Under the pieces are notes generated by a model that was not told where the DNA came from, did no database searches, and saw only the letters and a program-made list of their open reading frames with translations. The translations under genes and the position numbers were made by a program. This document shows positions 1-11,044 of a DNA stretch of 64,000 bases, piece by piece. Source of the stretch: Cercospora beticola. Its lineage: Eukaryota > Ascomycota > Dothideomycetes > Mycosphaerellales > Mycosphaerellaceae. How positions within the stretch are numbered: the stretch's first letter is position 1; each line of letters begins with the position of its first letter. The DNA lies in assembly GCF_033473495.1 (NCBI RefSeq), contig NC_088938.1, positions 186,001 through 250,000 on the forward strand. The letters are read 5' to 3'.

Positions 1-474
1 CACGTTCGAGAACACAGCTGCAATGCAACTAGAACACTGAACAGGCACTGAGCCAGCGATACCGCGGAGATCTAATTCTTCCGCAGCCCTTGACCTGGGA
101 GCAGCGTCTGCATCAGGCGGTAGGTGAGATTCCGTCCTAGATGCGGCCAGAATCCCGTTGTGTTGGTCCAGTCGTGGCGAAGATCGCGACAAGAGCAGGT
201 ACAGGGTCATGAACAGAGTGCGTGAGAATGCTTAAAAGATACCGCACATCCGGTATGCGGCCGTAGAGTAGCTTGGCGATGCATGGGAAGAACATGAAGA
301 CGTGATGTCAGATTTGAGAGTTGTGTTGGAAGTCGCGCTTTGACTTTCCGGGGCTTCGACCACGTCTTGGCGCGTCGCCGTTCACAGCTTCTTGAGCATG
401 CTGTACTCTATAATCAACACGACATGCGATAACATATCCCGGAGAACAAGAACCGAACCCGATGAAAGGTTATC
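1..474. other. Left edge; possible fragment of a minus-strand gene
   Basis: No gene can be firmly assigned. On the minus strand a frame starting at an ATG at 208-210 stays open to the window edge (about 70 codons). A second minus frame ending near position 82 also looks partly coding, so the two compete and neither is recognisable. The rest is taken as the promoter and 5' leader of the ARV1 gene that follows. Sequence to the left would decide whether a divergent gene begins here. Confidence 0.25.
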
Positions 475-1575
475 ATGCCCATATGCATCGAATGCCGTTA
501 TCCGGTCACCACATTATACACAACCTACAGCAAAGCCGATGACAAAGCGCTGGGCAAGGGTGTACGCTTGACACAGTGTCCGCGATGTAAGCGCTTCGCG
601 GATAAATATGTTGAGCATGATTTCGTCGTGCTTTTCATCGACTTGGTCTTGATCAAGCCGCAGGTGTGTACCACGACTGCAAATTCAGCGGATATGGCAA
701 GTTGTTCGAATACTGAGATTTGACCTAGGTCTACAGACATCTGCTATTCAATCGACTTGGCAGAGAAGATGGGCGATTCGATGTGAGCAGCAGACGTGGG
801 ATATGCATATTCTGAAAAAGAGCAGCTGACATTATGAAAGCCCTCGATCATCCGCTTGGGAATCCTACTACTGCTATTCGACGTCTACCTGACTTGGGCA
901 CGGATCGAGAAGGCCACATCAGACTCGCCTTCTCTACCACTGTCGCCGCCACCACCACTTCCCCCATTCCCGTCAGGCACAGCAAATGATTCGTCCTTGA
1001 CAGGGAACAGCACTTCCGATGGACTTGATGCCAGCAGCCCTCTAGCTGCTCAGCCGATCCTGGTGCAGTACATCTTCTTCCTGGTGCTGTGCACGCTGGA
1101 GTCCGCGTCATTCCACTTACCAATACGAGCTTTGCTGTCAACACGTCTGCCACGGCCGCTGTCTTCACTGGTTCCGCACTATCCACATCCGGCTCTAATC
1201 AGCACTGCGTTACTGGTATCTAGTTTCACGAAACTGTTTCCGCTCATGCTTCTGGTGTGGAACTATGATCTACCAAGCAGCGCAAGTGCTGTCTCGTGGG
1301 CCGTCATCATCAACAACGTGGCAGCTCTGGAAATTTTGCTTGATTGTGGGTATGTGAGAGCTGCGGGTCTAGCTGCTGTTGGAGCTGTATGCCGAGCAAG
1401 TATAGGATGGGTATGTCTCTTCCTCTACCATCCTCTCTTTCTTCGCTGACCCATCTCACAGTGCATCTTGCGCGCAGTCGGCGTAGGTGGAGGCGTTGCT
1501 GCTGCAGGAGTAGTCGAGACTGGCGACCTTATAGAGGTATGGCGCACGCTCATGGAGACAGTTGGGCTGGGATAG
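475..1575 (+). CDS. ARV1: ARV1-family lipid/sterol homeostasis protein
   Basis: Arv1 is an ER membrane protein needed for sterol distribution and GPI-anchor assembly in yeast. The N-terminus shows the Arv1 homology domain: CIECRYPV with a second CPRCK pair about 30 residues on (four Cys, zinc-binding type), then FADKYVEHDFVVLFIDLVL, which is the family signature. Four exons fit without frame breaks: 475-663, 729-782, 841-1410 and 1462-1575, giving about 308 residues. Exon 2 continues the domain (VYRHLLFNRLG). Exon 3 carries several hydrophobic spans plus a Ser/Pro-rich loop at about residues 105-140. The acceptor before exon 3 is AAG rather than CAG/TAG. The gene is convergent with VMA9, 190 bp away. 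Identification is secure; the exon 3 boundary is inferred. Confidence 0.9.
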
Positions 1576-1766
1576 TGCAGCGATATTCATACACTTGGTA
1601 TCACAGTACACATTTCTATTCTCCCAGTTTGCCGTCCCGCGCAGCGCGCATGCTCCTTCTGTCATGATGATGCCTGCCTTTCCCTTCTCACGAAGTACAA
1701 GTACGTGCTCTTTGCCCAAACGCCCCGAAACGCCTCGCCATGCCGAATCATGTCTGCTTTCCCAGC

Positions 1767-2170
1767 TCAAAACCTCTGGTTTGGCTCAACTTCTAATCGG
1801 AGATCGCTTCGCTCGGGTACGATGAGAGGATGCCATTGCGCGAGGAAAGTGATTGCTGTTGTCGCTGTCAGCGCATGATGCCAGGACCGTGGTCTGTGAT
1901 TGCCGTGCATACCCCACATGAGCCAACAACTCGCTGTTGACAGAATTATTGTTGACCGCCAGACACTGTATCCAGGATGTTAGCTACTGTGCGCAGCGAT
2001 GGGAGTGCGGCTGCTTCTGCGACGTACGTTTGGTTCTCGCCCTTCGGACTGAAGAACCAGGCTGCAAGGCCGATCACCACGACCACGATGATGCTGATGA
2101 TGAGACTCCAGCTAGCGAGTATGTTAGCCCGAGTCTCGTCGGTGCCGCAGTATGCTTACCCGTTCGCCAT
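1767..2170 (-). CDS. VMA9: V-type proton ATPase subunit e (Vma9-like)
   Basis: A very short gene in four exons: 2160-2170, 2028-2111, 1913-1965 and 1767-1855 (read in that order on the minus strand). All junctions are GT-AG and phase-consistent, giving about 78 residues, the normal size for this subunit. The product begins MANGWSLIISIIVVVVIGLA, has the FFSPKGENQTVWRS loop, a second hydrophobic helix with CWLMWAITFLAQWHPLIVP, and a short tail. This two-helix hydrophobic pattern with NQTVWR and MWAITF.AQ.HPL is characteristic of subunit e of the membrane V0 sector, which is required for V-ATPase assembly in vacuole and Golgi membranes. The first coding exon is only 11 nt, so automated annotation could easily miss the gene. 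Confidence 0.9.
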
Positions 2171-2587
2171 GTTGTATTGTGTTGACGTATTGTTAGACCG
2201 GCGGATGATGTATGGAGACGCCTGCAAGTCGAGGTGGGTGGAGCTCGGGGGCGAATCAGGTTCAAGCTTGGCGGAAACTGTTTCGGGAGGATCTGACTTC
2301 ACTTCACTTCTCATGCTGCTTGCCTCTGCCACGCCATCAATTTGCAATGGTCTACCTGCTCTGTTCATTCGATCTTGTTCACAGACTGCGGCTGCCATAG
2401 TCATCTATCTGATGCCGTCCAACTTGGACAAGTGCGCTCCATCATTCCGTCATTGCTGGCGCTCTTCGTGGATCTCGTAGTCATTTGCGAGACACCTGAT
2501 CATCTTCCAGCTTTCTGCATATCTTTCGGTTGTCCAATCTCAACATCGCCATTCAGCATGGACTTGACACTGGGACGATACGCCACT
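2171..2587. other. Intergenic, VMA9 upstream region
   Basis: This stretch lies between the VMA9 start and the stop of the next minus-strand gene. Short open frames on both strands are not supported by any recognisable motif. It presumably holds the VMA9 promoter and the 3' UTR of the 2588-3394 gene. Confidence 0.4.
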
Positions 2588-3394
2588 CTAGTGCCCGATC
2601 CTCTTCGGCGCGGTCTTGCGCGCAATGGGTACCTCGTCAGGCTCACGGCCGCTCTTCATGTTCTGCACATCAGCCTCGCTGACCACACGTCTCTTGCAAA
2701 AGCCAAGCCCTTCGTAAGCAACACCTGTATGCTTCCTGTTGTGATGGTAACGGAACCCAGAAATCGCCTTGAAGAAGCCGTTGCGTGAAGATGCGTTGAT
2801 CCCGCACTCTGCGCAGGACACCTCGACCCAGACGTCGTCGATAAGAAGCACTGTAGGGAACTTCTTATGGACGTTTTGGAGTGCGGCAGTGTGACTGTCG
2901 CGACGGGCGTGCTTTCTACGAGCGCCGTCATTGTCGCTGCAGCTCGCATCAAAGTCTTCGTCATCTGGATTGCTGAACACGGAGGCTTCCTTCTCGGACT
3001 GTGTGGCATCGTCTTCCTGGCTCGCAGACTCATTTCCAGCCTCGTTGTCAATCGTACGCGAAATGCTCCTTCTCTTGGTCTCCAGTCCCAGAAGCGGATC
3101 GTCCTCGTCGACATTGACAGATTCTCCTCGCATCAAGGCTGCCTTCTTCTTCTCGATATTTGCAAGCTTTGTACCAACATCTTCACGCTTCTGCTTCTTG
3201 TCCTCAGCTTCTTGCTCCAGCAATCGGCAGGCAATGTAGTTTTCTTCGATGCCAATTCGCAACATTCGATCTTGCTCTTGCAGAATGCCTTCGAATATCT
3301 CCAGCTCTGTCCAAGGTTAGCGCATAGGAAGAGCTCTGGGGCGAACGGACATACTGTGGACATTTGCGCTGAAATCCCTCCATTTCGTGGCCAT
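2588..3394 (-). CDS. Hypothetical protein with one C-x2-C...H-x4-H finger-like domain
   Basis: Not a family I recognise. From an ATG at 3394 (context GCCGCAATGG), exons 3355-3394 and 2588-3306 join in frame to about 252 residues. The N-terminal third is charged and helical (LEQEAEDKKQKRED, likely coiled coil), the middle is acidic, and the C-terminus carries FPTVLLIDDVWVEVSCAECG...FFKAISGFRYHHNRKH. This pairs C-x2-C with H-x4-H at a 19-residue spacing, longer than a classical C2H2 finger. The same domain occurs three times in the divergent neighbour at 3975. A further upstream exon (about 3517-3650) with a clear TACTAAC branch site and CAG acceptor may extend the N-terminus; the true start is unresolved. 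Function unknown; nucleic-acid or protein binding through zinc is inference. Confidence 0.65.
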
Positions 3395-3974
3395 TGCGGC
3401 AGAGTTGTGCTTGGAAAAGGATTGGTCTGACAAGGAGCTACTCGCAGTTCGCACCTCGCCACCAGCCTGAAGTAGAAGAAGTTAGTACAACCGGCCGCGT
3501 CTTGCTGCTATGTACATCTGATGGCTCGTTGGCTGTTTGCGGCACGGTGGACGTGGCAGTCGAAGCAAGAATTTGCAGCAGGCGACAAAAGAGCTCGTCG
3601 AGGGCCCCGCACAGACTTGCGTCAGAGCGCGACTTGGAGTCGAGCAACGCTTCGAGGGTGCTCGCTTACTGAGGTGAGTTCCTCCCTGGCGGTGCATATT
3701 CTGCAGCCAACATTCCCTGAAAAGTCTGGATGGCGTGCGGGCTTATCGTCCGACGTGTAGCAGAAGCATCACTACGAACGATCATATCGCACTGAAGGCT
3801 TCCAGTTGCCACTGGAGGCGCCGATGATCGTGTCGGCGTTGTTTGTTGTTTGTGGCGCGCACGGACGCTTCGACGCGCTTGAAGTCGCCCTCAGGCAACA
3901 AGTCTGAACTGCAGATATCCGCTGCTCTCACTGTCTGCTCACTTTATACACAGCGCCAACCCACTCTGACCGAC
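3395..3974. other. Divergent promoter region between the two finger-domain genes
   Basis: This stretch separates two divergently transcribed genes sharing an unusual domain, so it probably holds both promoters. On the minus strand 3470-3516 looks like an intron (GTACAT donor, TACTAAC branch site, CAG acceptor), so the minus-strand transcript probably begins further right, near 3650-3700. A long plus-strand frame also stays open from 3843, but its first good-context ATG is 3975. Confidence 0.4.
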
Positions 3975-6900
3975 ATGGCCGGTTGGCTCAAGTCCAAGGA
4001 GGAGCTGATCGCGGAGCAAAAGCAACTTGCAGCCGCCACGGCAGAGGTCAACCGTCAGCTGCTGGAACGAGCTGAAGTCGACAAAATTCGCGCGCAACTT
4101 GCAGAACTCGAAGACAAGCAGCGCAACGTCCCCGGTGAGATCGACAAGGTGCGATTGTCGCAAGCTGCAGAGGAAAAGAAAATCCATGCTGCGCATGATG
4201 CCAAACGCGACCTCCTTACCGCAGCTGAAGGCCACGTCCGAACCGCGGAGACAGTGGTCGAAGACCATGAGAAACAGTTGAAAGCAGCTCAGCTCAACCT
4301 GGACGCTCTCAAGTCTTGTGCCGACGAATTGAACCTCAACCTGGACACCCTTAAGTCTCATGTCGAGGAACTGAAGAGCGACATGGTAGCGGACAGACTA
4401 CAGGTGCGCAACGCTCTTCACGAGCTGAACGAGGCTACACAGTCCAAAATCAACAGCTTGAACTCCGTTCAGATCGAGCTTGCACAGAAGAGGGAGGAGC
4501 TCCAGCAGCTCGATCCAGAGTTCAGTGCCGAGTCAGTGACAAATGAAAGTTCAAGCTCATCAGAGACTGCGCAGCCACATCCAAAAGAAGCAGAGCACTT
4601 GATCGAGATGGAGACTGCCGCTCAACAGGCGACGCACAACGCGGAGATGATGCCTGGCGAGGCCATGGTGACTCAATCGACGGCTACAGCTCAAGCTACT
4701 CCTGACTCCACCTCGAGGAAGCCCATCGTGGGGCGAACGACTTCGCATACTGATGCATCCGCTCGCCGCAGCCTCATTTCGACCTGCAATGCCGATACAT
4801 CTCCACCGTTCTTCACTTGCGATACTCCCGCGCGAGAGGTGATTCCTTCGTCAAGACCTCGCTCGCCGCGTCCTCCTGTTCATACGCCAGCCGCCACGAA
4901 CGGCGGTAATCTCAACTCTGATTCGGACGCGCAACAGTCGCAATCTACTACGAACTCGCATTTGCCGCAAAATTCCGAGGAGACTGGCAATACGAGATCT
5001 GAGTCTCAGACTGACCCTCTGCCTCAGCCTCGTACTCGCAACCGCGAGTCTGTGTCCGCCTTGACGCAGGAAAAGTTGGCTCTGAAGAGCGAATACGCAG
5101 ATTTACGTGCGGCTTTGAAAGGAACGAGCGGGGCTCGATCTACCGCCAAATCACAGTCAACTCCGAAGCCACCAGTATTCGCCAAAGCAGCAGACGAATC
5201 CACGAGTACAGACAAGGAGAAACGCAAGTCTGCTGGTAGTGACCAGAAGCCTTCCACAGTTTACGGTGAAGAGGTACATGAATGTTCGTTGAGCGAGGAG
5301 TTCCCAACAGTCATCTACATTCAGGAACCTGAGGATGTGCATGGCGCCTGGTGTGAACTCAGATGCTTTGTTTGTCACGCAAACACGTCTGTCGAGCAGC
5401 TTGAATTTTTCGCCAGCATTACGTCGTTCGTTCAGCACATCGCACGAAGCCATGGATCTTTTCCCCGCGAAGAAGTCGCTGCGGCATGTGTCAGACGCCA
5501 GTTCTCTGCAGATGACGTGAAGCGTCTCCTTGATGGCAAGCAGCCATTGAGAGGAGCTCCGATCAAGACGACCTTTGGAGAAGCCCACAGGCGAGCACTG
5601 AAGTTGGAGGATGGGATCATTGCGGATCCACATGATACTTCCTCAGACTCTGCGAGTCCGGATCAGCACAAAAACCAGGCAATGGAAGAGATGCAGGATG
5701 GTGCACACGAGAATCTTCGTGGTCGAAACGATGATGTTGGGAGCAGAGCGCGAGCTTTCCAGCCACTGATGCGCGGGAGCCGTGTTGTCGAGCTCGGTGA
5801 TTCTGAAGATGAGTTGGCCACTCCTGCAGCTGCGAATGCCCATGCGAAAGCTTCAACATTCTTTCGAAAGGGTCAGTCGACGATAGCAGGGCCTACAACC
5901 CGCTCGCAGCCCACGTTGCAGTCGGAGTCTCCTGCGGAGCAAAATGTCGTTGGCAAGAAGACGCCAAATGGTTTGGGACAACCATTCATACCCTCACAGA
6001 TCGGGCAACGTTCAAAGACAGCTGCTCCCAACGTCGGTGCTCCAGATACGGATGTAGAGGCGCGGAATATGGCGCCTCCGCGTAGCAGCAGCCTGTTCAG
6101 GGAGAGGGACAAAGATGTCGTCGGACTTTCATCTGCGATTGTCCCCACTCGCGAGAATTCGGGCTTCTTCAAGCCTTTTGCAAGCGGACAGAAGCGCTCT
6201 CACGGCGAGATGACACCTCCAAAGGAGCCGCGTCGCTCTGACATACTGCATCCCAATTTTACTGCAACCGCGCAGGTTCAGGGACAGTGGTGCATTATCA
6301 GCTGTCGGATATGCTCTGCCAATGCTGATTTCTATTCCAATGGTGGCTTTCGCTTCTTCCACGGCCTCGACGGGCTGTTCGACCACGCAAAGAAATCACA
6401 TCCTCGTGTGCGTATTGACCGCAACGTGCTTTTCGACTTCGCGGAATCTCTCCCCGTCCCTCGTCGCTTTGTGGTGGGCGCGTCTCGTCTTGCCGATTTG
6501 GAGATCGTTCCGCACGCTGGCAACAAAGTCCGTGGCACTCCGCACAGCGACGCTGTCCCCGCGTGGAATACGAACATTCTTCATCGCGATTTTCCGACCA
6601 CGGCGTACTTCGACGAGAACTGGTTCGAGATCAGTTGTCGTCTTTGTTCAGCCAATGCTGCAAGCCTGAGCAGCCCGTTCAAAGGCCTCATCGGCCTTGC
6701 AGCACATGTGAGATCTGTTCACAAAACGGTGACTGATTTCAATGATGTGCGAGCTTGGTGCGCGATGGCAGGACCGATCGACAATGATCTCGTTAAGCGA
6801 TTGAGCCGACCGGGCTGGTCAGGGTCATACAAGATTGATCTGATCGTCGCAAGCTCTGCACAAGGCGAAAGCAGCTTTCGGGCACCCGTCGGTCGCACCT

Positions 6901-7190
6901 CCAGCGGTAGCTTCCGCCCAAGCAAGGAGCAAAGCAGAGATCCTCGTCTTCAAAACAGAATTGAGCACGCGGGAGAACACATGCAGGAAGAAGTCGTGCA
7001 GCACGCGGAGCGCAGTCCTCCTCATCACGCTCTTCAGAATTCAAATGGAGCTACGAAGAGACTAGGACAGCACTCAAACATGCCGCTTGGCTCTACTTCC
7101 GAAAAGCCCGCGTGGATCCGTAATTCGTCTGCGTCGCCAGAGCACAAGAAGAATAGGAGGGAAGTCGAAATAGAGTTCCGTAGTCGTTGA
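3975..7190 (+). CDS. Large hypothetical protein: coiled coil plus three C-x2-C...H-x4-H domains
   Basis: Single-exon frame of about 1071 residues. The start at 3975 (CCGACATGG) is preferred over an in-frame one at 3843, because the upstream codons look like leader sequence. Residues about 5-165 form a long Lys/Glu/Leu-rich coiled coil, followed by a Ser/Thr/Pro-rich disordered region. Three copies of one domain follow near residues 440-495, 760-812 and 868-925. Each has an F(P/T)T-type strand, a W-x-E/I-x-S/R-C motif, C-x2-C-x-A-N, a Phe-rich stretch and H-x4-H (for example CRLCSAN...HVRSVH). The tail is basic and disordered. The neighbour at 2588-3394 has a fourth copy. No known family is recognised; architecture suggests a zinc-stabilised scaffold or nucleic-acid-binding protein (inference). 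I saw no break in the frame. Confidence 0.75.
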   Translation: MAGWLKSKEELIAEQKQLAAATAEVNRQLLERAEVDKIRAQLAELEDKQRNVPGEIDKVRLSQAAEEKKIHAAHDAKRDLLTAAEGHVRTAETVVEDHEKQLKAAQLNLDALKSCADELNLNLDTLKSHVEELKSDMVADRLQVRNALHELNEATQSKINSLNSVQIELAQKREELQQLDPEFSAESVTNESSSSSETAQPHPKEAEHLIEMETAAQQATHNAEMMPGEAMVTQSTATAQATPDSTSRKPIVGRTTSHTDASARRSLISTCNADTSPPFFTCDTPAREVIPSSRPRSPRPPVHTPAATNGGNLNSDSDAQQSQSTTNSHLPQNSEETGNTRSESQTDPLPQPRTRNRESVSALTQEKLALKSEYADLRAALKGTSGARSTAKSQSTPKPPVFAKAADESTSTDKEKRKSAGSDQKPSTVYGEEVHECSLSEEFPTVIYIQEPEDVHGAWCELRCFVCHANTSVEQLEFFASITSFVQHIARSHGSFPREEVAAACVRRQFSADDVKRLLDGKQPLRGAPIKTTFGEAHRRALKLEDGIIADPHDTSSDSASPDQHKNQAMEEMQDGAHENLRGRNDDVGSRARAFQPLMRGSRVVELGDSEDELATPAAANAHAKASTFFRKGQSTIAGPTTRSQPTLQSESPAEQNVVGKKTPNGLGQPFIPSQIGQRSKTAAPNVGAPDTDVEARNMAPPRSSSLFRERDKDVVGLSSAIVPTRENSGFFKPFASGQKRSHGEMTPPKEPRRSDILHPNFTATAQVQGQWCIISCRICSANADFYSNGGFRFFHGLDGLFDHAKKSHPRVRIDRNVLFDFAESLPVPRRFVVGASRLADLEIVPHAGNKVRGTPHSDAVPAWNTNILHRDFPTTAYFDENWFEISCRLCSANAASLSSPFKGLIGLAAHVRSVHKTVTDFNDVRAWCAMAGPIDNDLVKRLSRPGWSGSYKIDLIVASSAQGESSFRAPVGRTSSGSFRPSKEQSRDPRLQNRIEHAGEHMQEEVVQHAERSPPHHALQNSNGATKRLGQHSNMPLGSTSEKPAWIRNSSASPEHKKNRREVEIEFRSR

Positions 7191-7802
7191 GTGAAAGAGA
7201 GGACTCTGCCGAAGACAAGATGCTACTGCGCAGTGTTCAGGAAAACAGAACGAGTGCAGAGCGGAATCAATGGTCGCAGGGGTGAACACACGAAGCATGA
7301 ACGGAAGAATTGGAAGAATTGGGAAACTGCACCAGGTTGAAAAGTGTGACCAGCTTGTCAGCGACAGTTTGCAGCATCGAAAAGTTTTGTTTTAGAAGGT
7401 TGACAGCAACGCATTGCGGCATCGAAAAGTTTTTGTTTTGAGAAGATTAGCATGGCGGCTGCATCGCCGGAGTGCAGTGGAAGCAGCGAAGTGCAAAAGT
7501 CTCGGCCATAGACGGAGCAATGGAATCAACGCTTGAGAATGTACATGTGCCAGAAGTCCTCATTGCGCATCTCTTTACATGTTCATATGTAAATCTACTT
7601 GTGCTTCGCACTGAGACCTCTCGTGATTTCAAGTATGTCTAACGTGCAAAGCACCACGGCGCGGGTATCTTCAGCAATATAATCGTGCGCACATCCCAAT
7701 GCCATAAGCGCTTGTGACCTCTTTGTATTCCCACACAAGGCCGTAAACACATTACTCATAACAAGGACCCCTATGCAAAGGCTCTTCAATGCCACGTCTG
7801 TC
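7191..7802. other. Intergenic, convergent 3' ends
   Basis: About 600 bp between the stops of two convergent genes. Apart from a small direct repeat at 7366-7447 I see no gene or RNA feature. Confidence 0.5.
7366..7447 (+). repeat. Short tandem direct repeat, about 47-bp period
   Basis: The stretch GCATCGAAAAGTTTTGTTTT followed by AGAAG occurs at about 7374-7397. It recurs with one inserted T and one G about 47 bp later (7419-7445). Two copies only, in the 3' intergenic region. Confidence 0.6.
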
Positions 7803-9711
7803 TCAATCCTCTGCCTTGCCTCCCTTCTTTTTCTCCTCCTCTTTCAACTTCTTCCGCTCCTGCCAATCCGTAAAAATGACATCCTCCACATAAAACTCGC
7901 TCACATGCTCAAAATCTCTTGGTCCATACATTAATTCCTCATAACTCAGACCTCTCCTCACCAGAATTTCTTTTCTCTTTGGCTTAGCAGCAGATGTAAT
8001 GCCGTCTCTCTTGTGCTCCTCTCGTCGTACAAACTCGCTTCTTGGTACCCTACGCATCCGATGATTAACACCATCATTGATGATTTTCGGATCGATGTTC
8101 ATCACTGGAAGTGATTCCTCGTGATCGGTGTTCGGACCAGCGGGTGCTCCAACCATGGTAACAGCTGGAGCAAGGAGCAGGAGTCTCCTCACTTCCAGCA
8201 GTAACGGTAACAGTCACAGTCACAGTCCCATTCGCCGTACTGTTTCCTGCAGCCGCAGCCAAAGCAGCTTTCATCGCATCAGCATTAGCTTTGGCTTTCG
8301 CGTCCTGTTCCTCTTTCAATTTCTGCGCGACAGCCTTCTCCTCTGCACCACTCCCGTCTCCTTCTCTCACGGGCCATTTATCGTGTACTTCGGGTGTGAA
8401 ACTGATCTTTGCGTATTCGCGGATGAGTTTTCGGAAGTAGCAACTCGTTGCGGCGCGGGTGAGGTATTTCCCTCGGAAGGTGTTTATGGAGTTCTTTCGG
8501 ATCAAGTCTGCTTCGTCCGGGTGGTCGATGTAGTATTGGACCTTCTCTTCCAAGTCGCTCCAGTCTCGTTTCGCCGGAATATAATTCTGCTTTGGACCGC
8601 TGGGGACGAGAAGGTGGTAGTAATGTGTCGTCCATACGAGATCGTGGACAATGGGCAGGCTATCGCAATTCAAGAGGAAGCTCAAGCGGCCAGAGTACGA
8701 GATACCTTCGGTGTGGATGGCATATCGGTAAGCGCAGAACTGATCAACAGTGAGTTGATGTTCATGGGTGAGAGACATCCAATCGATCTGTTCAACCGCA
8801 GCCCATGTCGCATTGCGCGTGATATTCAGTAATGCATCACGAATCTCCGGATTCACCCATCTTGAGCCGCGCCAGACCGCCTGCGGAATCTTATCTTCGA
8901 GAGGCGAATCATATTGTGAAGCGCGAAATCGCGCGTCATGGTATGCCCCCACTTTGCGGTCCCCGAGTGAGTACATGTCGAAATTGGGCATGAGGAACAG
9001 GCGCTCGCCAAATTTTCGTCGGTTCTCGTCGGCGTTCTCCTTTTTCACGCGAGTCCAGGCCCATGTCGTAGTTGTGTCCGAGTCTGTTGGGAGGTCGAGG
9101 AAGTCCGGCAGACTGACAGTAAACTCCACAGTCGGTAGCATTTCGCCGCCTGCGGTTGCACTTTCGACAGCGCGATGCAGCATGTTTGTCAGAGCGTGGG
9201 CACGCTCTGCTCCGCCCATCTGCATGTAGGCTTTCGTTGAGTTGATGATGCGGAGCTCATTGCGGTGTATCAGAAATCGGATAGACCCCATCGGATTGTC
9301 CCAAGTGTCCTCTGGGGTGATTTTGTGTTTAAGGTCGCGGAAATATTTTGTCGCGCGGTCAATCTCGTAGTAGAGATCGGGGAACGCGATGTCGCATTGC
9401 TCCACCGACAACGCATCTCGATATCCATCATCGAAGTGTTGCTCAGCTGGACTCTTCTCATCCTTCCACTCGAAATGCGGCAATGTCGCAGGTGATAGGG
9501 CTGTGTTGCTTTCGGCTTGTGTCGTCTGAACCGGAGCTGAGGTGTCCCACTTCTCAGCCGAGGAATCGCTCCTGGCAATGCTGTTATAGAGAAGAAAGCA
9601 TTGCGCCACAACGAGCACCGAGAGGAAATAACTCAGTCGCTTCCATGAGAATAATTTTGCGCCCGTAGGCTCCATGGTTTCTGCTGTCAGTACATTCGGT
9701 ACCTTATCCAT
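7803..9711 (-). CDS. GT90 (CAP10-like) glycosyltransferase, type II membrane protein
   Basis: Exon 1 (8193-9711) encodes a short cytosolic tail, one signal-anchor helix at about residues 24-46 (LSYFLSVLVVAQCFLLY), a stem, and a luminal catalytic domain. PQAVWRGSRW, then YRYAIHTEGISYSGRLSFLL and, further on, the DHPDEADLIRKNS region, match the GT90/CAP10 family. These Golgi enzymes transfer xylose or glucose in fungal capsule and cell-wall glycan synthesis. The acceptor for this protein cannot be told. Downstream, a (VT)n-like run and a GT-AG intron (8105-8192) link in frame to exon 2 (7803-8104), giving about 606 residues with a basic coiled tail ending EEKKKGGKAED. Without that intron the frame stops at 8074; the spliced form is preferred because exon 2 stays open and is rich in charged helix residues. 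Confidence 0.82.
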
Positions 9712-11044
9712 GTGAAACGGGCAGTAACAAAAGACAAAACAGAGATTGCAAAGATGAAGTCGACGAGGAAGCTGGAAACTAGCGTAGAGTTACACTTACG
9801 AGGCCCACTAGGCAGTTCTTGGCTTGGAGTGGAAGTGTGGTGCTGTGTGGCGGGAGCCGCGAACTGGCAAGTCCATCGATCATCACGGAGTCTTCCGCTC
9901 TTGCTCCTCATCGGTTCCAGGCTTCCAGCTGTGCCTCTTCCTTCAACAACGCCTTTCCACAGCATGTTCGTATTCAGACTTGGAGGTGGTGATATTCGGC
10001 TATATCGGGACCTGGCTGAATTTGTGATCTGGGGTCGTTGTTCGATTTGATGTCATCACTGCGGCCGCACCCTCCGCTCATCCCTCGAACTTGGTTCCGA
10101 GACCGTTTCCGGTAGTGCAAAAGATCCCTACTTCTCTATGATCTCAGATGGATCTATGGAACAAGGACTGCCTGGACTCGATGTCAGCAATCGGATAACT
10201 TGAAGAGGAACTTATCGTGTCCAGGAGAGATGAGTGCAATGGCAAACTCCGCGGGACGACCCTCTCGTCACGAATCTTCAGGTTGTCCCGCCAAGACAAT
10301 GGCGCAATGAATCTTGATAGGCCTCCTCGTTCAAAATATATGAACATCACCGAGGAGGATCGTATTCACATGAAATACAATCATGAAGTTCGCTCATGTA
10401 CAACTACATACAACGTCACAACCCTCTCCCTCTCAGCATGACGAATGGCCAACACTGCTGACAACCCCCTTCCACGTGGTGAGGTGGTGTTCAACAAAAG
10501 TCTGGGATACCCCTTCTTGGCACCCAAAACAACCGCATTTCACACAAATTTCTACCGCGACGCGCTTATCTGTCGTCATGTGTGTTTCAAAAGGCGCGAG
10601 AACCGAATATTCGGCAGGACAGCACCTCCCAAGTAAGAAAGAGATGCGAGAAATTGCATCATGAAAGAAGAGGTGAGGTCAAGTTACAGTAGTACACAGA
10701 TGACACGACAGCTCGCATACCAGCGCGGCGCACGGTTGCACCGTTCACAACTGAGACCAAAACTTGCATAAACGAGTGGAGTGCGAATCAAACTAGTGTG
10801 GTATCGCTGAGGCAAGTTGAACTTCACGTCGTTGTCTCAAAATTCGTATCATAGCAATGTACAGCAGAGCTAAACTCGCTACGCTACGGCTATCAAAATA
10901 GCATCCATCCAAAAGGGTATCATCAAACACGGTAATCCGCCATTCTGTGATTCTGGGGGTGACATCAGCGCCGAAAGTGGCACAACCGCTCAGCTATGCT
11001 CGAATTACTGCAGTCATCTTCATCACGCTGCCGCGTTTAACCTT
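9712..11044. other. Gene-free stretch
   Basis: About 1.3 kb without a supportable gene. Open frames here are short, overlap on both strands and lack recognisable motifs. It probably contains the promoter of the GT90 gene (left) and the terminator of the 11045 gene (right). Confidence 0.5.
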
